Shown here: piece by piece, positions 1-6,262 of the stretch | Position numbering within the stretch: position 1 is the stretch's first letter | Layout of the letters: every line of letters starts with the position of its first letter | Origin: Spirochaetota bacterium | GTDB taxonomy: Bacteria; Spirochaetota; Spirochaetia; DSM-27196; PWMO01 | Length of the DNA stretch: 9,948 nt | Reading direction: 5' to 3' | NCBI GenBank assembly: GCA_009908925.1 | Contig: JAAAOH010000246.1 | Location: 1-9,948 of the forward strand | Notes under the pieces: generated by a model | The model's database searches: none | What the model was told of the DNA's origin: nothing | Seen by the model: only the letters and a program-made list of their open reading frames with translations | Position numbers and translations under genes: made by a program

Positions 1-1
1 C

Positions 2-349
2 GTGTTGTCACTCGGCGACAGCGAGGCGACGACCCTCGGGGTAAATGTCACGTTGAGTCGCTGGATAGCAATTGCCGCAGCGACGGTGAGCACAGCGGCC
101 GCGGTATCGGTAGCGGGTGTAGTCGGATGGGTTGGGCTTGTCGTCCCGCACATGGCTCGCATGATCGTCGGCGTCGACCACAGGCGGCTCCTCCCAGCGA
201 GCGCGGCATTCGGGGCCGTCTATTTGGCTCTGATCGACAACCTGGCCCGCAATATGAGCGCCGGCGAAATACCGCTCGGCATTCTCAACGCCATTGTAGG
301 CGCGCCCTTCTTTGCGCTTCTCTTGCGACGCACGGGAGGCAAATGGTGA
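2..349 (+). CDS. FecCD-family ABC importer permease, C-terminal part (5' end outside window)
   Basis: This is the last 115 codons of an inner-membrane permease of the FecCD/BtuC family (iron-siderophore, haem, cobalamin or nickel-chelate import). The reading frame is open to the left edge, so the first residue visible is internal and not a start. Family features seen are LSLGDSEATTLGVNV near the cut edge, a hydrophobic helix rich in Ala and Val, then GLVVPHMARMIVGVDHR followed by LLPASAAFGA, and the coupling region AGEIPLGILNAIVGAPFF. The protein ends normally with LLLRRTGGKW. The stop codon overlaps the start of the ATPase gene by 7 bp, which indicates translational coupling. The substrate cannot be read from this fragment. 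Confidence 0.93.
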   Translation: MLSLGDSEATTLGVNVTLSRWIAIAAATVSTAAAVSVAGVVGWVGLVVPHMARMIVGVDHRRLLPASAAFGAVYLALIDNLARNMSAGEIPLGILNAIVGAPFFALLLRRTGGKW

Positions 350-1164
350 GCATACTTGAGGCAAAGAATCTCAGCGTTGCCTTCGGGCAGTCTCCCGTGT
401 TTTCTGATGTATCGCTTCGCCTCCCCACCGGCACCGTTACGGCCATACTCGGTCCGAACGGCTGCGGTAAGACGACACTTCTTCGCTGCCTCTGCGGGCT
501 TCTTCGCCCTGCTTCGGGCCAGGTGCGTCTCCTCGAGGAGCCGAGCGAGAGTGCGCGGCTGGCGGTGCGCAACCTGCTTTCTCTCCCGCCGACCGCTCGG
601 GCTTCGCTCGTCGGTTATGTTCCACAGGATGCGGAGACGTCCTTCGGATACACCGCCGCCGAGTTGGTGCTCATGGGCCGCAGTGCCCGCCTCGGGTTGT
701 TCGGTACACCGAGTCGTCACGATGAGCTACGCGCGCGGGACGAGCTCGAGCGCCTCGGAATCGGCCATCTTGCAGACCGTAGTATCTCCTCGATGAGTGG
801 CGGCGAGCGCCGGCTCGTGCTGATCGCGCGGGCATTGGTGACGGAGTCAACCGTCCTGCTCCTCGACGAGCCGACCGCACACCTCGATTTTCGCAATCAA
901 CTCCTTGTCCATCGCATTCTCACCGAGCTCACACGCGAGCGGGGTATAGCCGTGGCATTCAGCACCCATTTGCCGACCGACGCCTTCGGCGCCGCCACAC
1001 GGGCTTTGGTCATGGACGCAGACGGCGGCACCGCCTTCGGCCCGATCGAGGACGTGGTCACCGACGACAGCTTGCGGGCAGCCTTCTCAGTTCGCACGCG
1101 CATCGTTCGCGTGCCCGTAAACGGAAAAGAGAACCACGTCGTGGTTCCGATAGAACCTATGTAG
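343..1164 (+). CDS. FecE/BtuD-like ABC importer ATPase
   Basis: Cytoplasmic ATPase that powers the FecCD permease encoded just upstream; 273 residues. Visible motifs are Walker A GPNGCGKTT (residues 37-45), a Q-loop in GYVPQDAE, a signature MSGGE (151-155) in place of the usual LSGGQ, Walker B VLLLDEPTAHLD with D175/E176, and the H-loop histidine H209 in FSTHLP. The region between Walker A and the Q-loop carries extra residues (LEEPSESARLAVRNLL) compared with compact FecE proteins. The frame is open far upstream, but the fold begins at MVSILEAKNLSVAFG. A purine-rich GGGAGG lies at 334-339; the ATG at 343 is 3 nt away and a GTG at 346 is 6 nt away, so the true start could be either. The gene overlaps the permease by 7 bp and is followed 16 nt later by the binding-protein gene. 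Confidence 0.95.
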   Translation: MVSILEAKNLSVAFGQSPVFSDVSLRLPTGTVTAILGPNGCGKTTLLRCLCGLLRPASGQVRLLEEPSESARLAVRNLLSLPPTARASLVGYVPQDAETSFGYTAAELVLMGRSARLGLFGTPSRHDELRARDELERLGIGHLADRSISSMSGGERRLVLIARALVTESTVLLLDEPTAHLDFRNQLLVHRILTELTRERGIAVAFSTHLPTDAFGAATRALVMDADGGTAFGPIEDVVTDDSLRAAFSVRTRIVRVPVNGKENHVVVPIEPM

Positions 1165-1180
1165 AAGAGAGGTATCTCTT
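1165..1180 (+). promoter_or_regulatory. Hairpin enclosing the ribosome-binding site of the binding-protein gene
   Basis: The 16 nt between the ATPase stop and the next ATG form a perfect inverted repeat: AAGAGA (1165-1170), loop GGTA, TCTCTT (1175-1180). The only Shine-Dalgarno-like sequence for the gene at 1181 (AGAGAGG, 1166-1172) lies in the 5' arm and loop. If folded, the hairpin would partly hide the ribosome site; ribosomes finishing the ATPase gene, whose stop ends at 1164, would open it. The repeat is seen directly; the regulatory role is inferred. Confidence 0.45.
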
Positions 1181-2269
1181 ATGAATATACACCGCACCAT
1201 GTTGTGGGCGTTGGTTTTCTGCGCAGCGCTCACCCCCGCGGTATGGGCCTCGGGCGAAGCGGAAGGCGACACCGATGCCGCCACGCGGACAGTGACCGAC
1301 GCTCTGGGTCGGGACATACAGATCCCGGCCGACTTCGAGCGGGTCGTCGCCCTCCCCATTCCGATTCCGTCGGTGTTTTTCACGATGGACGGTACCGGCG
1401 AGCGCGTCGTCGGCATGCACCCCTCATCCTACGCCGCGGTGGAAGGCTCCATCCTCGGCCGCATTGCGCCGGAACTCCTGAACGCGGAGACGGATTTCGT
1501 TACTCAGGGCTTTCGGGTGAACATCGAAGAGCTGCTCGCTCTGGAGCCCGACATCGTATTCCAGTGGGCAAGTCAGACCGAAGAAATCGAGAAGATCGAA
1601 GCGGCCGGGCTTCCGGTCATCGCCGTGGGTGGAGGCGGCCAGGACTTTCGGAATGCCCGTGAATGGCTCAGATTGGTGGGTGAGGTCACTGGGCGGACCG
1701 AGCGACTCGAGGAGCTTCTCACCTTCCATCGGGAGACCGAAGAGATGATCGAGGACCGCATCGCCGACGTGCCCGAATCCGAGCGACCAGAGGCGATGGT
1801 ATTTCACAGCCCGCCTCTTCAAGCACGAGCCTACGCCTGGCTGGAGGCCGCCGGCGCGAGAAACGTGGCCGTCGACATGCCGAGCTGGATTTCGGAGATC
1901 AATATCGAGCAACTCTACGAGTGGAACCCCGAGATCATGTATATCACCAACTTCACCGATGTGCAGCCCGAGGATCTCTATACCAACGGGCTCGAGGGCT
2001 TCGACTTCGCACCCGTTTCCGCCGTTGAGAACCGACAGGTCTTCAAGATCCCCATGGGAGCGTACCGCTGGGATCCGCCGAGCCAGGAGTCACCGCTCAT
2101 GCTCATGTGGCTCGCGAAGAATCACTTCCCCTCCCGATTCGAGGATCTCGATATCGAGGCGGAAATCCGCTCGTTCTACACACGCTTCTACGACTATGAG
2201 CCGAGCGAGGCAGAGATCGATGCAATCCTGAGCTCACCGGGTACCGAGCGGTGGAAGGGCTGGGAATAG
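1181..2269 (+). CDS. Periplasmic substrate-binding protein of iron/cobalamin/nickel-chelate ABC importer (PF01497-like)
   Basis: Binding protein of the FecBCD-type importer; 362 residues, the usual family size. A signal peptide is visible: positive start (MNIHR), a hydrophobic stretch to about residue 20, and a probable cleavage after VWA (residues 21-23), leaving SGEAEG as the mature end. A Cys at position 14 follows Phe, so it is a poor lipobox. The mature part begins with the family's TVTDALGRDIQIP strand and VVALP. The segment NIEELLALEPDIVFQW is the conserved helix-strand of the N-lobe, and the C-lobe has YEWNPEIMYI and SQESPLMLMWLAKNHFP. Its position after permease and ATPase makes it their partner. 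Members of this family serve iron-siderophore, cobalamin and nickel uptake; the ligand is not resolved here. The start is supported by AGAGAGG 8 nt upstream, which sits in a hairpin. Confidence 0.93.
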   Translation: MNIHRTMLWALVFCAALTPAVWASGEAEGDTDAATRTVTDALGRDIQIPADFERVVALPIPIPSVFFTMDGTGERVVGMHPSSYAAVEGSILGRIAPELLNAETDFVTQGFRVNIEELLALEPDIVFQWASQTEEIEKIEAAGLPVIAVGGGGQDFRNAREWLRLVGEVTGRTERLEELLTFHRETEEMIEDRIADVPESERPEAMVFHSPPLQARAYAWLEAAGARNVAVDMPSWISEINIEQLYEWNPEIMYITNFTDVQPEDLYTNGLEGFDFAPVSAVENRQVFKIPMGAYRWDPPSQESPLMLMWLAKNHFPSRFEDLDIEAEIRSFYTRFYDYEPSEAEIDAILSSPGTERWKGWE

Positions 2270-2281
2270 CCGGATGGATCC

Positions 2282-2333
2282 CGTGGCCGGCCGACCGCCA
2301 CGTCCTGCACTGAAGCGGGTACGGCCGGCCGCG
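2282..2333 (+). repeat. Long GC-rich intergenic hairpin
   Basis: Between the binding-protein gene and the duplicated gene, 2282-2293 pairs with 2322-2333 in a 12-bp stem (one G-T wobble) whose core is GGCCGGCC on both sides. The 28-nt loop can pair further (ACCGC with GCGGGT, one bulge). No T-run follows, so it is not a classic terminator. It may limit read-through or protect the 3' end of the upstream message, which would let the binding protein be made in excess; that role is inferred. Confidence 0.5.
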
Positions 2334-2360
2334 TGCTATCGCAAAACAGCGAGGTGAATT

Positions 2361-3629
2361 ATGAGTAGTAGGGACATGAGCAGGATCGGAGTTCTCTATT
2401 CGGGGATCAGCTTTCAGCATCAGACATTAAACGATTCCCGATTTCGAGGTCGATTCGACCCGATCGACATATACCGGCTTCCTGAGGTCGACCTGCGCGC
2501 ATACGACGCGCTTGTCGTGCCCAGATCGGTGGATCAGGTCGCTTTGAACGATTACAGGCGGGTCATTCGGGAGTTCCTCGATCTGCCGGGCATCCTCGTG
2601 GTTCTCGGAGACTACCACGGGGAGTGGCTGCCGGGATGTCGTCCGGGAGGATTCACGCGCGAGGACGACGAAGCGCTGCTGAAGACGGGCACTCACACGG
2701 TCCTCGATGGGATCGAATCCGCAGATATGCACTGGCACAAAGGTATCAACGGACTGTGCAGTCACGGACACCTGCACGCGCCCGAAGGTGCCTCCACCCT
2801 GGTGTCCAACAGCCGGGGAGATACGATTGTGTACGAGGATCGCGAAAGCACGCGAGGTGTGATACTCGCCGGGTCACAGTTCGACCTGTTTTGCCACGCG
2901 TTCTCCGCCGACGAGGGAGCCATACGCGCCTTACAGAACCTGACGGCGTGGATAGACGCGGAGGCACCCGCCATTCGCGCGGCCCGCACAAGCCGGAGAA
3001 TAGCGGTGCTCTACAGCGGTCTGCACTTCCAGTACGACCTCTTCACCCGGCCGGAGTACGACGACATGGAGCTGGTGTACGTGCGGCGCCTTCAAGAGGT
3101 AGATCTCGATGCCTACGACGTGCTCATCGTTCCGCGCGAGAGCAACCAAGAGGCCCTCTATGCGGCCCGCCGACAGATTCGACGATTTCTCGAGCACGGC
3201 GGCACGATCATGTCCTTCGGCGAAGTGGTGTTGCCGTGGCTTCCGGGAATCGTGTGGGCGAAACGTCTACCAGAGGTCTCATTGCCGGACCGTGCGGACG
3301 AAACGTACGCGCCCGGGTGCGTTCGCACCGACTCTTTAACCATTTCCGAGCCGACGCACGAGCTATTCGAGGGGTTGAGCCTCGACGATATGCGGTGGCA
3401 CTACCACGGGGTGTTTACTCCGCAACCCGGCCAACGGGCTCTGCTGACCGACGGAGCCGACGGGGCGGTCATCCTGCTCGATGAAACCTCCTTCCCGGGT
3501 ACCGTGCTGGCAACGACGCTTGATCCCGAGGAGCACGCCGGATTCGGGGGTGTCACCATTACCGAGCGTTTTCTCAGCCGATGTATAGCGTGGGCTCGCG
3601 ATCGAGCCGCTGCAACGGTCGCGCCGTAG
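2361..3629 (+). CDS. Tandem-duplicated amidotransferase-fold-like protein of unknown function
   Basis: A 422-residue cytoplasmic protein (no signal peptide, no membrane segment) made of two homologous halves, residues 8-about 205 and 213-about 415. Both begin RI(G/A)VLYSG. The 51-residue stretch that starts EVDL and ends WLPG in each half has 26 identical positions without gaps. Each half also carries DMxWH later on (H126 in the first, H347 in the second). The strand order and the GILVVLGD / GTIMSFGE turns resemble a ThuA- or glutamine-amidotransferase-like flavodoxin fold, but the nucleophile position holds Asp/Glu, not Cys, so amidotransferase chemistry is unlikely. The first half has a cluster of H124, H126, C133, H135, H137 and H139, which could bind metal. 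The start is set by GAGGTGA at 2351-2357. Position as last gene after a metal-type importer suggests a role in handling the imported compound; I do not know its function. Confidence 0.7.
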   Translation: MSSRDMSRIGVLYSGISFQHQTLNDSRFRGRFDPIDIYRLPEVDLRAYDALVVPRSVDQVALNDYRRVIREFLDLPGILVVLGDYHGEWLPGCRPGGFTREDDEALLKTGTHTVLDGIESADMHWHKGINGLCSHGHLHAPEGASTLVSNSRGDTIVYEDRESTRGVILAGSQFDLFCHAFSADEGAIRALQNLTAWIDAEAPAIRAARTSRRIAVLYSGLHFQYDLFTRPEYDDMELVYVRRLQEVDLDAYDVLIVPRESNQEALYAARRQIRRFLEHGGTIMSFGEVVLPWLPGIVWAKRLPEVSLPDRADETYAPGCVRTDSLTISEPTHELFEGLSLDDMRWHYHGVFTPQPGQRALLTDGADGAVILLDETSFPGTVLATTLDPEEHAGFGGVTITERFLSRCIAWARDRAAATVAP

Positions 3630-3635
3630 CTCCAT

Positions 3636-3678
3636 CAGACGCTCAGTCTGCCGCGGGGTCCATACGAGATCCCGCGGC
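3636..3678 (+). terminator. Two consecutive hairpins after the importer operon, candidate terminator or 3' end
   Basis: Directly after the stop of the duplicated gene come CAGAC-gctca-GTCTG (3636-3650) and then an 11-bp stem, GCCGCGGGGTC (3650-3660) with GATCCCGCGGC (3668-3678), which has one G-T wobble and a 7-nt loop. The two share base 3650, so they would be stacked or exclusive. No T-tract follows, so intrinsic termination is unproven; a mRNA 3' end stabiliser is equally possible. The position at the end of the + strand operon supports a boundary role. Confidence 0.45.
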
Positions 3679-3716
3679 TCGATTCGAGGAACGAAAGTAG
3701 ACGCTAACGTGTTTGG

Positions 3717-4160
3717 TCATTGCCGAAAGTGCAACGAAGACGGCCGACTGATGTCCCTCGTATCCACCGTCAGAAGCACGACCTCATATGCAGGACCTGG
3801 AGCTGGTTTTGCTACACGTCTGGAAACACGCGGCGCTGCACCACATGTCGCGACGGACAGCTGAAGCGCTTCCCAACTTGACGATAGGTGGAGCCTCCAT
3901 CCATGGTTCCTCGATCCGTTGATACGGTGGAGAGCATTCGAGGCGAACACGATGTCATGGTGTGGCCCTGGAACGCTTTCCAGTTTCGAGGCGTTGTGGG
4001 CGAGCTCGCGATGCGCATGTGGGCGTATGTGGGCCGACCGGTCACAGCAAATCGCGCTCCGAAAAGTTGCAATCTATGCCTTCGTCACTCGACCGGTGCC
4101 GACACCGGCTTCAAGCACCGCCGTGTCCTTCCAGTCAGCGATCTCGAGCAACGCCGCCAC
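3717..4160 (-). pseudogene. Decayed class I SAM-dependent methyltransferase (paralogue of the gene at 6677-7354)
   Basis: The minus strand here reads, in one frame, as a broken relative of the intact methyltransferase nearby. From its upstream end it has LLEIADWKDTAVLEAGVGTG, whose end is SAM-binding motif I, and CDRSAHIR, which aligns with VEPSEAMR. It continues with SKLESVPGPHHDIVFASNA, against SRWEDALAPINDIVFASNA in the intact gene, and ends with YEVVLLTVDTRD, against YEVVLLTVHIK. Damage seen: an in-frame stop at 4074-4076 just after motif I, a net loss of about 7 codons before the DIVFASNA strand, and a loss of roughly 25-30 codons after it. The N-terminal 50 or so residues are missing, and a further stop lies at 4161-4163 where an IS91-type fragment begins on the other strand. 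It is convergent with the importer operon to its left, so it probably belonged to a lost minus-strand operon like the one at the right. Confidence 0.82.
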
Positions 4161-4161
4161 C

Positions 4162-4420
4162 TACGGCAGGTACCGCCATGAGCGTATCCAGCGGCTCGGC
4201 CAGCGCTTTTCTACGTGCGGCGACTATCTCCAGGGGGTGGCGCGGATACGCTGTACCAAGCCGGAGTGCGGGCACGACTATTTCCGGCCTTTCTCGTGTA
4301 AGAGCTTCTACCTGTGTCCGTCCTGCAGTCGCAAACGGACCATTCTTTTCGCCGAGGTATCTCGACTAATCTACCGTATCATCGATGAGTTCTTTTTATG
4401 AGCAAGCTCGCAGTATTTAA
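4162..4420 (+). pseudogene. IS91-type transposase, N-terminal fragment with internal deletion
   Basis: A cysteine-rich stretch matches the zinc-binding N-terminus of IS91-family rolling-circle transposases: RFSTCGDYLQGVARIRC, then PECGHDYF, FSCKSFYLCPSC and KRTILFAE. In this family the zinc domain is followed by a segment of some tens of residues that leads to a second LFAE-like motif and a helix of the type SRLIYxxIxEFY. Here the first LFAE runs straight into VSRLIYRIIDEFF, so I infer a deletion between two similar LFAE sites. One extra T in the run at 4393-4397 then causes a frameshift: the original frame ends at 4401, while the shifted frame continues YEQARSI, as expected for the family, to a stop at 4418-4420. 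The start codon and 5' end are absent, and the fragment abuts the methyltransferase pseudogene. The catalytic HUH/tyrosine region is not present, so it is inactive. Confidence 0.8.
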
Positions 4421-4599
4421 GGACAAAAAGCGGAAATCCGAGCCTTTGCACGGTCGGACGCGTTATCCGCGAGCACGACCGCGAAACGGTAATCGAGGAC
4501 AAGATTTCGCGAAGGCGTAGCACCTGCCGCGGTTCTCCCGAGAGTCGTGGCCGAGAAAGCTGCCCGTTGAGCCGATCGCTATTGAATCCCGGCGTGGTC

Positions 4600-5045
4600 C
4601 GGGAGCATTTACGCGCATCGATATCCACGTCTTCCTCGCTTTCTGACAGCGTTTGGAAGTCGGTCTTGTCCGTGGCGGGTACTGTTGACCATGAAGTTGT
4701 TCGACCGTCCGCCGCTCGTTCGGAGACCCAGGGCATCTCGTGTCATGGTCGGGGTGCGTCCGCCCGGCAATGTGGCGTACCGCCACGTTGTGCCATGTCG
4801 CCCGCTCGATACGGCAGGAGGAGAATACGCCCCGGCGAGACCAATAGAACAGCAGTGCCGGGAGCATCTGCGGCGGATACTGCGCAGAACCGGTGCCGCG
4901 GTAGTTCACCCCGAAACTCGACTGGGAGTCGCCTCCACCGATTCGAGTACGAAATGCACTATGTCGTCGGAAGGCACCCACTCGCGCAGGTCCGGTGGAA
5001 ACACGGTCGGGGTATCCCGATGTACGTTTACAAAGCGCTCGCCAA
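4600..5045 (-). pseudogene. Frameshifted IS1182-like transposase remnant (N-terminal half)
   Basis: The minus strand encodes pieces of the N-terminal region of an IS1182-type DDE transposase (the DUF772/InsH-like domain) in more than one frame. The first piece, from about 5040, is RFVNVHRDTPTVFPPDLREW, followed by VPSDDIVHFVLESVEA. After a frameshift near 4915-4940 it continues with NYRGTGSAQYPPQM, GVFSSCRIERATWHNVAVRH and THPDHDT. A second frame change near 4740-4750 leads to a degraded DVDIDA/RVNA stretch (4606-4629) that matches the family's VSxDGTxxxANAS motif. Beyond this the match fades, so the catalytic C-terminal half is missing or unrecognisable. The sequence 4421-4599 may be more of the same debris, but I cannot show it. 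Terminal inverted repeats were not identified. Confidence 0.8.
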
Positions 5046-5095
5046 TAGCCGGTGGATTCAATCTGATCCTCTTACCAATGACAGTATCCGCCGTC

Positions 5096-5114
5096 GCGCG
5101 AATCCCTTTCGCGC
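5096..5114. repeat. Inverted repeat upstream of the outer-membrane gene
   Basis: GCGCGAA (5096-5102) and TTCGCGC (5108-5114) form a perfect 7-bp stem with the 5-nt loop tccct. It lies about 70 bp upstream of the -35 box of the outer-membrane gene and about 50 bp beyond the N-terminus of the IS1182-like remnant. It could therefore be an operator, a terminator relic or part of the element's end; the sequence does not decide. Confidence 0.35.
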
Positions 5115-5146
5115 ATTGAGTCCGACAGGCTGCCATCGGGCTCGCC

Positions 5147-5160
5147 GTCACGGGCGTGAC
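5147..5160. promoter_or_regulatory. 14-bp palindrome, candidate operator
   Basis: GTCACG-GG-CGTGAC is a perfect 6-bp inverted repeat with a 2-nt centre. Its right end is 21 bp upstream of the -35 hexamer at 5182, a usual place for an activator or repressor site. The binding protein is unknown. Confidence 0.35.
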
Positions 5161-5181
5161 TCTTGCCACAGCGGAAACACG

Positions 5182-5210
5182 TTGACAGTACAGTGAACTG
5201 TGGCGATACT
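5182..5210 (+). promoter_or_regulatory. Sigma70-type promoter of the outer-membrane gene with palindrome in the spacer
   Basis: TTGACA (5182-5187, perfect -35) is followed after 17 bp by GATACT (5205-5210, four of six matches to TATAAT). Transcription would start near 5217 and give an untranslated leader of about 50 nt before the ATG at 5270. The spacer contains ACAGT-GA-ACTGT (5190-5201), a perfect 5-bp inverted repeat preceded by another ACAGT (5185-5189). A protein bound there would block RNA polymerase. Confidence 0.6.
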
Positions 5211-5269
5211 CCCCGCGTGTTTACCTGCCGAAGGCCGAACGGGAGCCATATTTCCACAAGGAGGACAGC

Positions 5270-6262
5270 ATGAAACGCTTTCTTATTCTCTTCCTGCTGG
5301 CAATGATCGCCGCTGCGGCGTTCGCGGATGACGCACTGATGATTCCGCAGAAGGTCATGCGTTTTCGCGCGGTACCGTCGGTAACCATTCAGAATCAACT
5401 ATTCAACGATGACGCAGAACGGACCGACATCGTACTGTACGAGTCCGCCCAAATCTACGATCTGGGCCTGGCGGTCGAGTACGGTGTTACCGATTGGATT
5501 ACCGCGACGGTTCAGTGGACGCCGGGCTGGCGGTTTACCTCGGTATTCGATAATGGGTTTGATCCATTCGTAGTACAAGCAGGTAATGCCGCCCTTAAGT
5601 CCACAGGCTTGAACGATCTCTTCATCGGCGGAAAGTTCCAAATCATCGGCGAAAACGCCCCGGTGGCAAATCGGACACACCGTCTTGCAGCTTCCGTGGG
5701 AATGCTCGCGCCGCTATCAACCTACGACGCGGAAAGAGAGGCGGAGAACTACCTCAACGGAGATCCCTATCAGATTTCACGAGTCGACGAGGATGCACTG
5801 GGCCTGGGCACACGCCTGCACTATGACTTCGTCATTCAAGAAGGCCTGTTTGTGAACCTCTACAACGAGTTCATCTACTATCTGCCACGTGATCTGGAAG
5901 AGATCGATTTCAACAGCGCGGGTACCGGCGCTACGGCGAGCAGCACCGAGGTCGAATACGCCTACGGCTACGACCTCAGCTTCGAAGTGGAGCCGCAGTA
6001 CACCTTTCCGTTCTCCGAAGGCTTGGAACTCGGCTTCGGTGTAGCAGCCACCTACAACATGTGGCCCGAAGCTGAGATCGACGGAACCGGACAAGACAAC
6101 GAAGGCTACAGCTTCACCGTGGCACCGAGGGTGAACCTCTTCGCGCAGAATTTGCCGTGGCCCATGGACTTCGACCTCTCCTATTCGATCCCGGTGACCG
6201 GCAAGAACACCTTCGCCAACCACACCATCGCGCTGCAGATCAAGAACTACTTGCAGTTCTAG
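5270..6262 (+). CDS. Outer-membrane beta-barrel protein, function unknown
   Basis: Exported protein of 330 residues. A signal peptide is clear: MKR, a long hydrophobic core, and a probable cleavage after AFA (residue 19). The mature part shows alternating polar and hydrophobic strands rich in Tyr, Phe and Trp, such as LAVEYGVTDWITATVQW and YGYDLSFEVEPQYTFPF. It ends in IALQIKNYLQF, whose terminal Phe is the usual outer-membrane assembly signal, so the gene is complete at its 3' end. The YGVTDWITATVQW repeat style is like transporter/porin-type barrels of the MetA-phenol-degradation group, but I would not assign that function. A strong AAGGAGG (5258-5264) sits 5 nt before the ATG, and a good promoter lies upstream. 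It stands alone between mobile-element fragments, and its stop codon directly abuts an IS91-type fragment in the same frame. Possible roles include a porin or an outer-membrane entry route for the neighbouring importers; that is inference. Confidence 0.8.
   Translation: MKRFLILFLLAMIAAAAFADDALMIPQKVMRFRAVPSVTIQNQLFNDDAERTDIVLYESAQIYDLGLAVEYGVTDWITATVQWTPGWRFTSVFDNGFDPFVVQAGNAALKSTGLNDLFIGGKFQIIGENAPVANRTHRLAASVGMLAPLSTYDAEREAENYLNGDPYQISRVDEDALGLGTRLHYDFVIQEGLFVNLYNEFIYYLPRDLEEIDFNSAGTGATASSTEVEYAYGYDLSFEVEPQYTFPFSEGLELGFGVAATYNMWPEAEIDGTGQDNEGYSFTVAPRVNLFAQNLPWPMDFDLSYSIPVTGKNTFANHTIALQIKNYLQF

Noticed and set aside
127..342. Long open stretch upstream of the ATPase ATG in the same frame
   Set aside because: It overlaps the conserved permease end in another frame, and its translation is Arg/His-rich without family similarity; the ABC fold starts at 343.
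356..796. Other + strand open frame inside the ATPase gene
   Set aside because: It overlaps a gene with all ABC motifs; composition is Ser/Arg-rich, as expected for a shifted frame of GC-rich coding DNA.
1181..1230. Lipoprotein signal in the binding protein (Cys14)
   Set aside because: The residue before Cys is Phe and the hydrophobic stretch continues after it; cleavage after VWA before SGEAEG fits better.
2624..3484. 286-codon + strand open frame inside the duplicated-protein gene
   Set aside because: The translation is an Arg-rich shadow with no internal repeat, whereas the frame from 2361 shows two homologous domains and a ribosome site.
4567..4610. Minus-strand PGFNSDRLN resembling the IS91 tail PPGFHPDRLN
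   Set aside because: The match is short and lies inside the degraded IS1182-like region with no CxxC or YEVDP segment before it; probably chance.
3630..5269. CRISPR array, tRNA, rRNA or riboswitch in the gene-poor region
   Set aside because: No regular direct repeats, no cloverleaf and no conserved riboswitch core were seen; the region is explained by pseudogenes and short inverted repeats.
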